Assembly (NCBI GenBank): GCA_027487555.1
Contig: JAIYDI010000048.1
Span: forward strand, 59,268 to 123,267
Reading direction: 5' to 3'
Source: Hyphomicrobiales bacterium
GTDB lineage: Bacteria; Pseudomonadota; Alphaproteobacteria; Rhizobiales; Devosiaceae
Length of the DNA: 64,000 bases
Shown here: positions 18,713 through 26,612 of the stretch, in pieces
Position numbering within the stretch: position 1 is the first letter of the stretch
Layout: each line of letters begins with the position of its first letter
Made by a program: the position numbers and the translations under genes
Notes under the pieces: model-generated
Databases searched by the model: none
What the model was told of the DNA's origin: nothing
The model's input: only the letters and a program-made list of their open reading frames with translations

Positions 18713-19660
18713 CTAAGTCTTCGGCTGAGCCTGCCAAAGCGAAATGAGCCCGTCAAGCGCGATCGGACCCTGAGCGGGCAGGCCGATGGCGGAACGGGCG
18801 CTCTGGCCGAGCCAGCGTGACACTCCGCCCCAGCCCGTTTCGGGCTCCGGCCAGGCATCGGCGACGTTCAGGTCCGCCGCGAGCCCCTTGTCCGCTTCGA
18901 GCCAGGCGATGGCCTCCCGCTCCCCGCCGGTTGCGTCGATCAGCTTCGCCGTCAGCGCCTGTCGTCCGGTCAGGATGCGACCATCGGCGAGCCCCAGCAC
19001 AGTGGCGCGGTCGAGCTTGCGCCGTTCGACGACGATATCGACGAACCACAGGAAACTGTCATCGACGAGCGCCTGCAACTCGGCGCGCGGCGCGCCGGCC
19101 AGTGGTTCGTCGATATCGGGCTCGGCCTTGAGCGGGCCGGTCTGCACCTTGTCGAAATCGAGCCCGATGGTATCGAGCAGCTTGCCGGCATTGACGTGCT
19201 GGTAGAGCACGCCGATCGACCCGACGATCGAGAGACGGCGCGCAAAGATGCGGTCCGATGCGATGGCGGTCATGTAGGCGGCCGATGCGCCCAGCTCGTT
19301 GACGACGGCAACGACCGGCTTCCTGGCGCGGATCTGGCCCAAGGCTTCGTAAAGTTCCTCGCCGCCCGCCGTGGTGCCGCCCGGTGAGTTGATCGAGACG
19401 ATCACCGCCTTGACATGCTCGTCCTCGGCCAGAGCTTCGAGCAGCCGCTCGCGCGCCGGATCGGTGGTGATGGTCCCGGTGATGCTGACCCGTGCGATGC
19501 GGTCGGCGATCATCGTGTCGGAGCCGAGCAGCCGCGCCGAAACGGCAAGCAGCGCCACTGCCAGCATCAGCAGGAACAACAGCCGCCACATGCGGCGCGA
19601 GCGCCTGAGGCGCTGGTTGGCCGGGATCAGATGTGCCGGATCGGCAGAATAACTCGACAT
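18713..19660 (-). CDS. sppA: Signal peptide peptidase SppA
   Basis: Encodes 315 aa, the short (single-domain) S49 form. One N-terminal membrane segment (about 25-45, WRLLFLLMLAVALLAVSARLL) anchors a serine protease domain in the periplasm. SINSPGGTTAGGEELYEAL forms the oxyanion region, the nucleophile is the Ser of NELGASAAYMTA, and the general-base Lys is probably in YQHVNAGKLLDTIG. It degrades remnant signal peptides and can act in envelope quality control. ATG at 19660; first gene of the sppA-ihfB-lapA-trpFBA run. Confidence 0.92.
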   Translation of the reverse strand: MSSYSADPAHLIPANQRLRRSRRMWRLLFLLMLAVALLAVSARLLGSDTMIADRIARVSITGTITTDPARERLLEALAEDEHVKAVIVSINSPGGTTAGGEELYEALGQIRARKPVVAVVNELGASAAYMTAIASDRIFARRLSIVGSIGVLYQHVNAGKLLDTIGLDFDKVQTGPLKAEPDIDEPLAGAPRAELQALVDDSFLWFVDIVVERRKLDRATVLGLADGRILTGRQALTAKLIDATGGEREAIAWLEADKGLAADLNVADAWPEPETGWGGVSRWLGQSARSAIGLPAQGPIALDGLISLWQAQPKT

Positions 19661-19753
19661 TTTCGCCTCGCCGCAAAGCTCAGTCGCTTGGGGTAAAGAC
19701 GGATGACGGCAAATGCAAGCGCGCCGGTTGCGATCAGCGCGGCAAAGCCTCCG

Positions 19754-20263
19754 TCACCGAGGGAGGTGCTTCACCATGTAGCGGGCCGTCTCGTCGTAAG
19801 AGAGCAGCTTGCCATAGAGTTCGGGTACGTCGGCGACGACAAAACCGTGCTTCTCCCAGAACGGTATCGAGCCGTTGACTGCCACCAGTGTCATGGTCTG
19901 GTAGCCCTCGGCATCGGCATGCTTCGTGAGCGCCCTGACGATTCGTGTAGCGGCCCCGACGCGGCGCGCCACGGGCAGCAGGGCGAGATCGTGGATGTAA
20001 TAGGTGTCGGCGCCCTCCGGAATGGCGCCGAGTGGCGCATTCAACGCCGGCAGGCTGCCATAGCGCCATGGGTGGCTCAGCACATAGCCCGCCGGCCGCT
20101 CGCCCAGTTCCAGCAGGTAGCAGCCATTGCGATACAGCCGCTGCCGCTCGGCCAGCACGTCCGAGGTCTCGAAGAAATCCGGGTGCACGGTCTCGGCGAT
20201 CTTGTCGACCGCCGGCAGGTCATAGCCGGTCAGGGCGCGCCAGGTGACGCCGCTCAGGTTCAT
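19754..20263 (-). CDS. GNAT-family N-acetyltransferase
   Basis: Encodes 169 aa. The acetyl-CoA motif A is DTYYIHDLALLPVARRVGAATRIVRAL (pattern R/Q-x-x-G-x-A near residue 105), followed by the motif B region TMTLVAVNGSIPFWEKHGFVV. The substrate cannot be assigned; the family acetylates amines, amino acids or protein N-termini. I chose ATG 20263; a GTG six codons upstream (20281) is possible and neither has a good ribosome site. It lies between sppA and rpsA, where related genomes have no such gene. Confidence 0.85.
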   Translation of the reverse strand: MNLSGVTWRALTGYDLPAVDKIAETVHPDFFETSDVLAERQRLYRNGCYLLELGERPAGYVLSHPWRYGSLPALNAPLGAIPEGADTYYIHDLALLPVARRVGAATRIVRALTKHADAEGYQTMTLVAVNGSIPFWEKHGFVVADVPELYGKLLSYDETARYMVKHLPR

Positions 20264-20364
20264 TCCCAAAGATCCATCCACATGGAGGCCCGATCATCGC
20301 CAGAGGCCCTGCGGGGCCGGCCGGCACGGGGCGAGAGCCAGCGCCTGCCATGGCATGGGTCCGG

Positions 20365-20988
20365 TTATCGTTCAAGCGCTCCCTTGCCCGCGAGGATATG
20401 CGGGCGGAACTTCTCGATGCGCGTGATCCGTGTCGCGGATGCCTTGGCGGCGTTGAGGTTGAACAGATAGCTCTTCTGCCGGCCCGGCGTCAGCGCGTGG
20501 AAGGCCTCGGCCAGTTCGGGATCATTGTCGAGCGCATCGACGAGCTCATCGGGCATGTCGAGCACGCGTTCGATGCGCTCGGGCAGGATTCCCGCCTCGG
20601 CATAGGACATGGCCTCCCTCAGATAGGCGCGTATCGTTCCGGCCATGGCGGCGGGCGCGGCATTGTCCGTGAAGCGGATCATGTCGGGGTGCAGCGTGTT
20701 GGGCCCCTGCCGCTCCAGCACGCCCTCGGGATCCTTGAGGAGCGCTGCATTCATGAAGCTCAGCCGGAAGTCGCCGCGGAGGGCACCGAAGATGGCGATG
20801 TTGCGCCCCGAATGCATGTAGCAGGGATGCGCCCATTTCACGGTTTCGACGAGACCGGTCTCGCGGCAGATGGCGCGGAGCGCGGTGAGGCCGTCGATCC
20901 AGAAGCGCGTCGAACAGTCGGGGGTGGCGAAGCGATCGCATCGGCCGCAGCCAAGCGTGAAGAAATCCTCGATGTCGGTGATCATCAT
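20365..20988 (-). CDS. YdeI/OmdA-like (DUF1801) protein
   Basis: Encodes 207 aa. The N-terminal DUF1801-type domain has TRFWIDGLTALRAI, ETVKWAHPCYMHSGRNIAIFGAL and FRLSFMNAALL. The C-terminal OmdA-like segment has MPDELVDALDNDPELAEAFHAL, the characteristic TPGRQKSYLFNLNAAK and ATRITRIEKFRPHILAGKG. The molecular function is unknown; E. coli and Salmonella relatives are linked to cationic peptide resistance. The cysteine-rich start GCGRCDRF could bind metal. Two adjacent ATGs, 20988 and 20985. Confidence 0.8.
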   Translation of the reverse strand: MMITDIEDFFTLGCGRCDRFATPDCSTRFWIDGLTALRAICRETGLVETVKWAHPCYMHSGRNIAIFGALRGDFRLSFMNAALLKDPEGVLERQGPNTLHPDMIRFTDNAAPAAMAGTIRAYLREAMSYAEAGILPERIERVLDMPDELVDALDNDPELAEAFHALTPGRQKSYLFNLNAAKASATRITRIEKFRPHILAGKGALER

Positions 20989-21014
20989 GGCGTGATCGGC
21001 TTCACAAACGAACG

Positions 21015-21083
21015 GGGCCCGCACATGTCGCGCGGGCCCCGAAAAAAGGCAAGGGCCGGACCCGCAAGGGGGCCGGCCGTCGC
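21015..21083 (-). terminator. Tandem terminator hairpins after rpsA
   Basis: Immediately past the rpsA stop, 21048-21080 forms a GC-rich stem built on CCGGACCC / GGGGGCCGG which, read leftward, runs into six T residues (complement of AAAAAA at 21042-21047). A second hairpin, GGGGCCCGC / GCGGGCCCC with a 9-base loop, lies at about 21015-21041. Together they should end the cmk-rpsA transcript. Confidence 0.75.
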
Positions 21084-21085
21084 TA

Positions 21086-22783
21086 TCAGTTCTCGCCGCG
21101 GCCCTTGAGGGCAGCGCCGAGGATGTCGCCGAGCGACGCGCCCGAGTCCGACGAACCATAGGCGGCCACGGCTTCCTTTTCCTCGGCGATTTCCAGCGCC
21201 TTGATCGAAAGCTGGATGCGGCCGGTCTTGCGGTCGTACTGGGTGACGCGCGCGTCGACCTTCTCGCCCTTGGAGAAACGCTCCGGGCGCTGGTCGTTGC
21301 GGTCACGCGACAGGTCGGCGCGACGGATGAAGGCCGAAATGTCGGTATCGGAGATACGGACTTCGATGCCGCCTTCGTTGACCTCGGTCACGGTACCGGT
21401 CACCACGGCATTCTTGCGGATGCCATCGCCCGGAGCAGCCTCGGCGGTGTCGGTGGCGAGCTGCTTGATACCAAGCGAGATGCGCTCCTTCTCGACATCG
21501 ACGTCGAGCACCTTGGCCTTGACCATGTCGCCACGGTTATACTCTTCGAGCGCCTGCTCGCCCGGCTTCTGCCAGTCGAGGTCGGAGAGGTGCACCATGC
21601 CGTCCACGTCGCCATCGAGGCCGATGAACAGGCCGAACTCGGTCTTGTTCTTGACTTCGCCTTCGACCGTTGCACCCACCGGGTACTTGTCGGCGAACAC
21701 TTCCCACGGGTTCGCGAGGGTCTGCTTGAGGCCCAGCGAGATGCGGCGCTTGTCGGGATCGACCTCGAGCACCATGACTTCCACTTCCTGCGAGGTGGAG
21801 ACGATCTTGCCCGGGTGGACGTTCTTCTTGGTCCAGCTCATCTCGGAGACGTGGATCAGGCCTTCGATGCCCGGCTCCAGTTCCACGAATGCGCCGTAGT
21901 CGGTGATGTTGGTCACGCGGCCGGTGAACTTGGCACCAACCGGGTACTTGGCGGCAATGCCATCCCACGGGTCGGCCTGCAACTGCTTCATGCCGAGGCT
22001 GATGCGGTGGCTCTCGTGGTTGATGCGGACGATCTGGACCTTGATGGTCTCGCCGATCGACAGCACTTCGGACGGATGGTTGACGCGGCGCCACGCGATA
22101 TCGGTGACGTGCAGCAGGCCGTCGATACCGCCGAGGTCAACGAACGCACCATAGTCGGTGATGTTCTTGACCACGCCGTCGACAACCTGGCCCTCTTCGA
22201 GCTGCTGGACGATTTCGGACCGCTGCTCGGCGCGGCTTTCCTCGAGGATGGCGCGACGCGACACGACGATATTGCCGCGACGCTTGTCCATCTTCAGGAT
22301 CTGGAAGGGCTGCGGCACGTTCATCAGCGGGCCGATGTCGCGGATCGGGCGGATATCCACCTGCGAGCGCGGCAGGAAGGCCACGGCACCTTCGAGATCG
22401 ACGGTGAAACCACCCTTGACCTGGTTGAAGATGACGCCTTCGACGCGCTGGTTGGCGTTGTACATCTCTTCGAGCTTGACCCAGCTCTCTTCGCGGCGTG
22501 CCTTCTCGCGGGAGAGGACGGCCTCGCCCATGGCGTTCTCGACGCGGTCGACATAGACCTCGACCTCGGAGCCCACCTTGATGGTGCCGTCACGGCCGGC
22601 CTGGCCGAATTCCTTCAGCGCGATGCGGCCTTCGGTCTTCAGACCGACATCGATGATCGCGAGGTCCTTCTCGATCGCGACGACGCGACCCTTGACGACG
22701 GTACCTTCCAGCGGCTCGTTCTCCATGAACGAGTCCATCAGGAGGGCTTCAAAGTCTTCCTTGATAACAGACTGAGCTGCCAA
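21086..22783 (-). CDS. rpsA: 30S ribosomal protein S1
   Basis: Encodes 565 aa with six S1/OB repeats. Signatures recur as GTVVKGRVVAIEKDLAIIDVG, GVVKNITDYGAFVDLGGIDG, GRVTNITDYGAFVELEPGIEG, GEVKNKTEFGLFIGLDG and a degenerate last repeat, GTVTEVNEGGIEV. S1 binds mRNA leaders and docks them on the 30S subunit. The start codon is TTG (22783), with TGGAG 7 bases upstream; no ATG alternative exists in that place. Downstream of cmk as in most proteobacteria, with a 166-base leader. Confidence 0.97.
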   Translation of the reverse strand: MAAQSVIKEDFEALLMDSFMENEPLEGTVVKGRVVAIEKDLAIIDVGLKTEGRIALKEFGQAGRDGTIKVGSEVEVYVDRVENAMGEAVLSREKARREESWVKLEEMYNANQRVEGVIFNQVKGGFTVDLEGAVAFLPRSQVDIRPIRDIGPLMNVPQPFQILKMDKRRGNIVVSRRAILEESRAEQRSEIVQQLEEGQVVDGVVKNITDYGAFVDLGGIDGLLHVTDIAWRRVNHPSEVLSIGETIKVQIVRINHESHRISLGMKQLQADPWDGIAAKYPVGAKFTGRVTNITDYGAFVELEPGIEGLIHVSEMSWTKKNVHPGKIVSTSQEVEVMVLEVDPDKRRISLGLKQTLANPWEVFADKYPVGATVEGEVKNKTEFGLFIGLDGDVDGMVHLSDLDWQKPGEQALEEYNRGDMVKAKVLDVDVEKERISLGIKQLATDTAEAAPGDGIRKNAVVTGTVTEVNEGGIEVRISDTDISAFIRRADLSRDRNDQRPERFSKGEKVDARVTQYDRKTGRIQLSIKALEIAEEKEAVAAYGSSDSGASLGDILGAALKGRGEN

Positions 22784-22949
22784 TGTATTCTCCAGCTACG
22801 CCCGGCGGCTTGTGTGAATGATCCGGCGGATATTCCCATGAGGAATCCGGTGCGCGATCCGCTCGTGATCATGATTTCAGGGTCGTCTTTTCGCGGGCCA
22901 GGCTTTGACATGCCGGGGGCTGGGTGCCGCGGGTTGGATTTGGGAGCGC

Positions 22950-23591
22950 TCAGCGCTCCACCCGGCGGGCCATGACCCCATCGACAATACCGATGGCGGC
23001 GCGAAGTGCGGCCTCTATATCGAGAAGCGTCGTATCCAGCAAGTGGGCATCTGCCGCGGGGTAGAAGCCGCCATTGGGGTTGGCCATGTCGCGCGCGTCG
23101 CGCTCCTCGATCTGGTGGTAGAGCGCATAGCGGTCGACGACGAGACCGCGTCCCTCGAGCTGGCGGGCGCGGCGCTCCATGCGGGCCTTGCTATCGGCCT
23201 TGATGAAGAGTTTCACCTCGGCATCGGGGCAGATCACCGTGCCGATGTCGCGGCCATCGAGCACGGCGCCCCTGGGCTGGCTGGCGAAATCGCGCTGGTA
23301 TTGGCGGAGGAGCGCGCGCACCTCGCCGATCACCGCCACCTTGCTCGCGAGGCTGCCGGCTTCGGCAGTGGTGAGCTTCGCCACATCGCCCAGATGCCCG
23401 GGTTCGAGCGCCTGAGCCGCCGCGATGGCCTTCGTCTCGAACTCGGGATGGTCTTCCTGCCCAGCGACGGCAAGGCCGACGGCGCGATAGAGCAGCCCCG
23501 TATCGAGATGGGCGAGGCCATAGTGCCGCGCGAGGCCCGACGCGAGGGTGCCCTTGCCCGATGCGGCCGGGCCATCCACTGCGATGATCAT
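22950..23591 (-). CDS. cmk: Cytidylate kinase
   Basis: Encodes 213 aa. It phosphorylates CMP/dCMP. P-loop VDGPAASGKGTLA is at residues 5-17, with LDTGLLYRAVG, DGRDIGTVICPDA, IKADSKARMERRARQL (lid) and RYALYHQIEERDARDMANP. ATG at 23591. It precedes rpsA. aroA, which normally lies upstream of cmk in Hyphomicrobiales, is not here: the next gene is the divergent TIGR02300-type gene. Confidence 0.96.
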   Translation of the reverse strand: MIIAVDGPAASGKGTLASGLARHYGLAHLDTGLLYRAVGLAVAGQEDHPEFETKAIAAAQALEPGHLGDVAKLTTAEAGSLASKVAVIGEVRALLRQYQRDFASQPRGAVLDGRDIGTVICPDAEVKLFIKADSKARMERRARQLEGRGLVVDRYALYHQIEERDARDMANPNGGFYPAADAHLLDTTLLDIEAALRAAIGIVDGVMARRVER

Positions 23592-23782
23592 GGTTTGGCT
23601 CCGCTTTCCATGGGCGAGACGACAGGTCCGGTGGGGGCTAGTACCATGGTGCCGGGAGGCCTCGCCAGCCTCCGGGCCCGTGCAATCCCAAGCCGCGTTC
23701 GGGGTGCGGCCGCATTTTGGATTTGACAGGGCGCGGCATAGGCCCTAACCGGACCACTCTTAGCGGGAGGCCCCGCGTTTCT

Positions 23783-24205
23783 ATGGCGAGGAAGCAATTG
23801 GCCAAGGAAGACCGCGGTACAAAGCGGGAAGACCCCGATACCGGCAAGAAGTTCTACGATCTGAACAAGGATCCGATCGTCTCGCCCTATACCGGCAAGT
23901 CCTATCCGCGTTCCTATTTCGATCAGAACGTCGTGCGTGCCAAGGCGGCACCCGAGCGCGACGAGGATGACGAAGACGAAGAAGTCGAAGTCGAGGAAGT
24001 GGTCGAACCCGGCGCTCCCGAAATCGTCTCCCTCGAGGACGCGGATGCCGAGGAAGCCGGAGTTGAAGGCGAGGAAATCCCCGATGTCGAAGACGTCGAG
24101 GATGTCGAGGATCTGGGCGACGACGATGCCGACGTGTTCCTCGAGGAAGACGAGGACGAGGATGAAGACCTCGACTTCGACGTGGGCGCGGGCGACGAGA
24201 GATAA
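23783..24205 (+). CDS. TIGR02300-family acidic protein
   Basis: Encodes 140 aa. The N-terminal 45 residues match the alphaproteobacterial TIGR02300 family (EDRGTKREDPDTGKKFYDLN, then PIVSPYTGKSYPRSYFD). The rest is an extremely acidic, low-complexity tail (about 90 residues, nearly half Asp or Glu, e.g. DDEDEEVEVEEV). In some homologues the head is a zinc ribbon with CPxxG and CPxCG knuckles; here both are DPDTG and SPYTG, so no metal can be held that way. ATG 23783 starts at MARKQLAKED, where the family begins. Function unknown; a nucleic-acid or histone-like-protein-binding tail is only a guess. Confidence 0.85.
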   Translation: MARKQLAKEDRGTKREDPDTGKKFYDLNKDPIVSPYTGKSYPRSYFDQNVVRAKAAPERDEDDEDEEVEVEEVVEPGAPEIVSLEDADAEEAGVEGEEIPDVEDVEDVEDLGDDDADVFLEEDEDEDEDLDFDVGAGDER

Positions 24206-24371
24206 TCGCAGGGCCTAAAAAAGGCTCTCGCCCCAAAAAGCCTCTTGCATCGCATGGGGCCCATGGGTAGAAGGCACCGCGCTTCGACGGAACCCCGCCG
24301 GAGCGCATCCCAAAGCGGGACGCTAAGTCCCGCAACCGGAATGGATTTTGGCTTTCGGGCTGAGCCTGGAT

Positions 24372-24447
<76 letters not shown>

Positions 24448-24484
24448 ATTCCCCGGCTCAGGCTCTTGCCGGCTTTCTGACACG

Positions 24485-24516
24485 AGGCGCTCCAGCGGGG
24501 CGCCTTTTGTGTTTTC
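24485..24516 (+). terminator. Rho-independent terminator after tRNA-Ala
   Basis: A 9-bp stem, AGGCGCTCC / GGGGCGCCT (one G-U pair), with a 3-base loop at 24485-24505, followed by TTTGTGTTTT. Well placed to end the tRNA transcript. Confidence 0.85.
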
Positions 24517-24573
24517 TGGGGGCAGGAGGGGCCAGTGCCGGCGCTGTTTCGCACGGCGTCGACGTCGCGCCAC

Positions 24574-24939
24574 TCAACCGCCCTTGGACGGACGTCGCTG
24601 CGCCACGGGCCTTGTCGTATCGAATTCCATCACCTCGTCGCGCCAGACGGGCACCTGCTTGATCCGGTCGAGCCGCCGGACGGTGAGCCGCGCCACGTCC
24701 TCGGTCTGGGGTGTCCTGAGGGTCACCCGCACGTGGTCGATGGCGCCACAGGTGCTGCAGGCCCAATGCCGGGCATAGGCGTCCGCGTCGGGCCCGAACA
24801 GTTCGATCAGGTCCAAAGGCAGGAAGATCACCCGCCGCTGGCAGTTCACGCATTCGTGCTGCACCAGGTTGCGGTAGCGCGCGGCTTCCTCGAGGGTATA
24901 GCGGTTCGCGGGCTTCTGCTTGTCATAGGGAACGGGCAT
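24574..24939 (-). CDS. Small protein with two CxxC zinc knuckles
   Basis: Encodes 121 aa. I do not recognise the family. The visible pattern is CVNCQRRVIFLP and, about 35 residues later, WACSTCGAIDHVRVTLR: a likely four-cysteine zinc ribbon. A basic N-terminus (VPYDKQKPANRYTLEEAARYR) and an Arg-rich tail suggest nucleic-acid contact. ATG at 24939; an upstream in-frame ATG at 24981 is possible. It lies 43 bases downstream of another small gene in the same direction and converges on the tRNA. Confidence 0.65.
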   Translation of the reverse strand: MPVPYDKQKPANRYTLEEAARYRNLVQHECVNCQRRVIFLPLDLIELFGPDADAYARHWACSTCGAIDHVRVTLRTPQTEDVARLTVRRLDRIKQVPVWRDEVMEFDTTRPVAQRRPSKGG

Positions 24940-24982
24940 CGCGGTCCTGGGTACCCAGCGGGGGATTTTCCTGTGGCGCACG

Positions 24983-25147
24983 TCACACGCGGCGCGACTT
25001 CGGCTTGTCCTTGGGCGCCTTCTGCAGAGCGGCTCGGATATTGCCCATCGGCCAGCCGGTGCGCGCGCGGATATCCTCGGGGCTCATGCCCCTGCTCGCC
25101 ATCTGGCGGATCACTTCGGAACGGTTGGGGGGTATGGCGATGGACAT
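24983..25147 (-). CDS. 54-aa HTH-like small protein
   Basis: A very short gene with an excellent ribosome site (GGAGG, 6 bases before ATG 25147). The sequence NRSEVIRQMASRGMSPEDI then RARTGWPMGNIRAALQ reads like a helix-turn-helix: a helix, a Gly-Met turn, and a recognition helix with GNIRAAL. The tail is strongly basic (KAPKDKPKSRRV). It could be a small DNA-binding protein or a modulator. The long in-frame upstream extension lacks family character. Probably co-transcribed with the zinc-knuckle gene. Confidence 0.6.
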   Translation of the reverse strand: MSIAIPPNRSEVIRQMASRGMSPEDIRARTGWPMGNIRAALQKAPKDKPKSRRV

Positions 25148-25540
25148 TCGGGCCTCCTGCGATTCCGCGACGATTCCTACACCCAAGAACATAACAAGAA
25201 CAAGTGGCGAGGTTTTGCGTGCCACACGACCCAGAACCACTAGCCCTATGGCGAACCGCTGCATCGGGCGCGACTCAGGCGCCACCGGTACCGGCGAAGG
25301 TTGGCCGCAGCCTCAGCCTCATTCACCATCGCGCGCCGAATTGCCTTGACCCCGCCACATTAAGCGCAGATAGACGCATGATACGTTTTTGCCTTCTGAC
25401 GGCAACCTGACCTGGTCCCTCGGGACCATTTGGCTTTCCCTCTCACTTCGCGAAAATTGTTGTAGCTCCGGCGCATGTCGCTCCGGGGAAGATCGCTCGC
25501 ACCTATGGGTTCGCGCAACAGAGAGAAAGGCGCCAGTCAC
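25148..25540. other. 393-bp regulatory gap upstream of cspA
   Basis: No gene. It must hold the divergent promoter for the HTH-like gene and the long 5' leader of cspA. A possible sigma-70-like pair, TTGACC and AGATAG, 16 bases apart, lies at about 25346-25373, leaving a leader of roughly 160 bases, which would be typical for cold-shock genes whose leader RNA controls translation. Short palindromes such as CCCTCGGGACC are present. Confidence 0.45.
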
Positions 25541-25747
25541 ATGACCATCGGCACCGTAAAGTTCTATAATTCCTCCAAGGGTTTCGGCTTCGTGACCCCC
25601 GATGAGGGCGGCAAGGACGCATTCGTCCACGTTTCGGCGCTCGAGCGCTCCGGCATGACCGGCCTGGCCGATGGCCAGCGCATCAGCTTCGACATGGAAC
25701 GCGGCCGTGACGGCCGTGAGTCCGCGGTGAATATTCGCGCCGCATGA
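25541..25747 (+). CDS. cspA: CspA-family cold-shock protein
   Basis: A 68-aa single cold-shock domain. RNP1 is KGFGFVTP and RNP2 is DAFVHVSAL, in an OB fold beginning GTVKFYNSSKG. It binds single-stranded RNA/DNA as an RNA chaperone. ATG 25541 follows GAGAAAGGCG; the in-frame start at 25475 would add unrelated residues. It heads a set of four small plus-strand genes. Confidence 0.95.
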   Translation: MTIGTVKFYNSSKGFGFVTPDEGGKDAFVHVSALERSGMTGLADGQRISFDMERGRDGRESAVNIRAA

Positions 25748-25800
25748 TGAATCGGCAGGGGCGGCCCGAGCTGCCCTTGCCTTCACTGCGGAGAGTTTTG

Positions 25801-26055
25801 ATGCAGCACAAGTACAAGGTCGGCCAGATGGTCGACGTGCGGCCGGATATCGGCCGCTCCAACCGCCTCGCCGGTCTGAGCGAGATCCTCACCTGCATGC
25901 CGCATGATCGTGGCCCGTTGCTCTACCGCGTCCGTTCGGTCGCGGAAGCCTATGACCGCGTCGTCGCCGAGGGTGATCTCGCGCTCAGCGATGCGGCGGC
26001 ACCGGGCAACGACAAAGCCGAAGCCTTGTTCACCATCGCCATTTCGCGCCGGTGA
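25801..26055 (+). CDS. 84-aa unknown protein downstream of cspA
   Basis: Not recognised. MQHKYKVGQMVDVRPDIGR suggests a small SH3-like beta-barrel, followed by LTCMPHDRGPLLYRVRSVAEAYDRVVAEGDL. The KVGQMVDV and LYRVRS strands resemble other small proteobacterial proteins of unknown role. ATG 25801 has GGAGAG 6 bases upstream; the first in-frame ATG (25744) overlaps the cspA stop and is less likely. The stop overlaps the next gene (GTGA), so the two are translationally coupled. Confidence 0.65.
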   Translation: MQHKYKVGQMVDVRPDIGRSNRLAGLSEILTCMPHDRGPLLYRVRSVAEAYDRVVAEGDLALSDAAAPGNDKAEALFTIAISRR

Positions 26056-26306
26056 CGGCCGCCCCGCAATTCTCGGTTCCCGCCGATGTCTATGTGCATC
26101 GCTCGAAGCGCCGCACCGGCCCGGTCCAGTTCCGCAAGTTCGGATCGCTGGCCGAGGCCGTGCAATATGCCATCGAGGAAGTTCCGCTGATCGGGCTGAC
26201 AGGTGTCAGCATCGAGAGTGGCGACGAGCGTTACGAGGGCAAGGCCATACGCGCGCTCTACGAGAGCGCCACATACCCCCTGCGACGGCCAGAGGCCGAT
26301 CGCTGA
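26052..26306 (+). CDS. 84-aa unknown protein, coupled to the preceding gene
   Basis: Starts with GTG at 26052 overlapping the previous stop (GTGA). A central segment, RKFGSLAEAVQYAIEEVPL, then LTGVSIESGDERYEGKAIRAL, forms a helix plus strands. It is visibly related to the protein encoded at 26340-26591 (same F-x-S/T-x-x-E/K-A-V-x-Y/F-A-x-E pattern, then L-x-G and GD). No known domain. A duplicated pair of small proteins beside cspA is likely. Confidence 0.6.
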   Translation: MTAAPQFSVPADVYVHRSKRRTGPVQFRKFGSLAEAVQYAIEEVPLIGLTGVSIESGDERYEGKAIRALYESATYPLRRPEADR

Positions 26307-26339
26307 ACCGCGGCGACAAGACCGCCAGAAAAAGATACC

Positions 26340-26591
26340 ATGAAGACCAATCTCATGAGCCACCCAGGCGAACTCTTCCTGGGCAGCAATATCGCGACCG
26401 CGAAAGCCCAAGGGCCGCGTCGCTTCTCCACTGCCGCCAAGGCCGTCCGTTTCGCCATGGAGCATGCCGCTCCCGTCAGCCTGAGGGGCGCCATGCTCCG
26501 GGTCGGCGACCGGACCCTCGGCCCTCGCCAGATCCGGCGGATGCACCGGCAATTGTCGGTGACCGTCGCACAGGCCGCCGCGCGCCACTAA
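26340..26591 (+). CDS. 83-aa unknown protein, paralogue of the previous one
   Basis: KTNLMSHPGELFLGSNIATA is followed by RRFSTAAKAVRFAMEHAAPV, SLRGAMLRVGDRTLGP and IRRMHRQLSV. The middle aligns with residues 27-70 of the 26052 product, so the two are diverged duplicates. The ribosome site is a weak A-rich AGAAAAAGA before ATG 26340. Small, basic and probably cytoplasmic. Function unknown. Confidence 0.6.
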   Translation: MKTNLMSHPGELFLGSNIATAKAQGPRRFSTAAKAVRFAMEHAAPVSLRGAMLRVGDRTLGPRQIRRMHRQLSVTVAQAAARH

Positions 26592-26612
26592 AGCGCCATC
26601 AGGAGGAGTTGC

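Noticed and set aside
25942..26588. 212-aa minus-strand frame opposite the small-protein cluster
   Set aside because: Shadow frame; the plus-strand small genes have ribosome sites, a GTGA overlap and mutual similarity, which the minus frame lacks.
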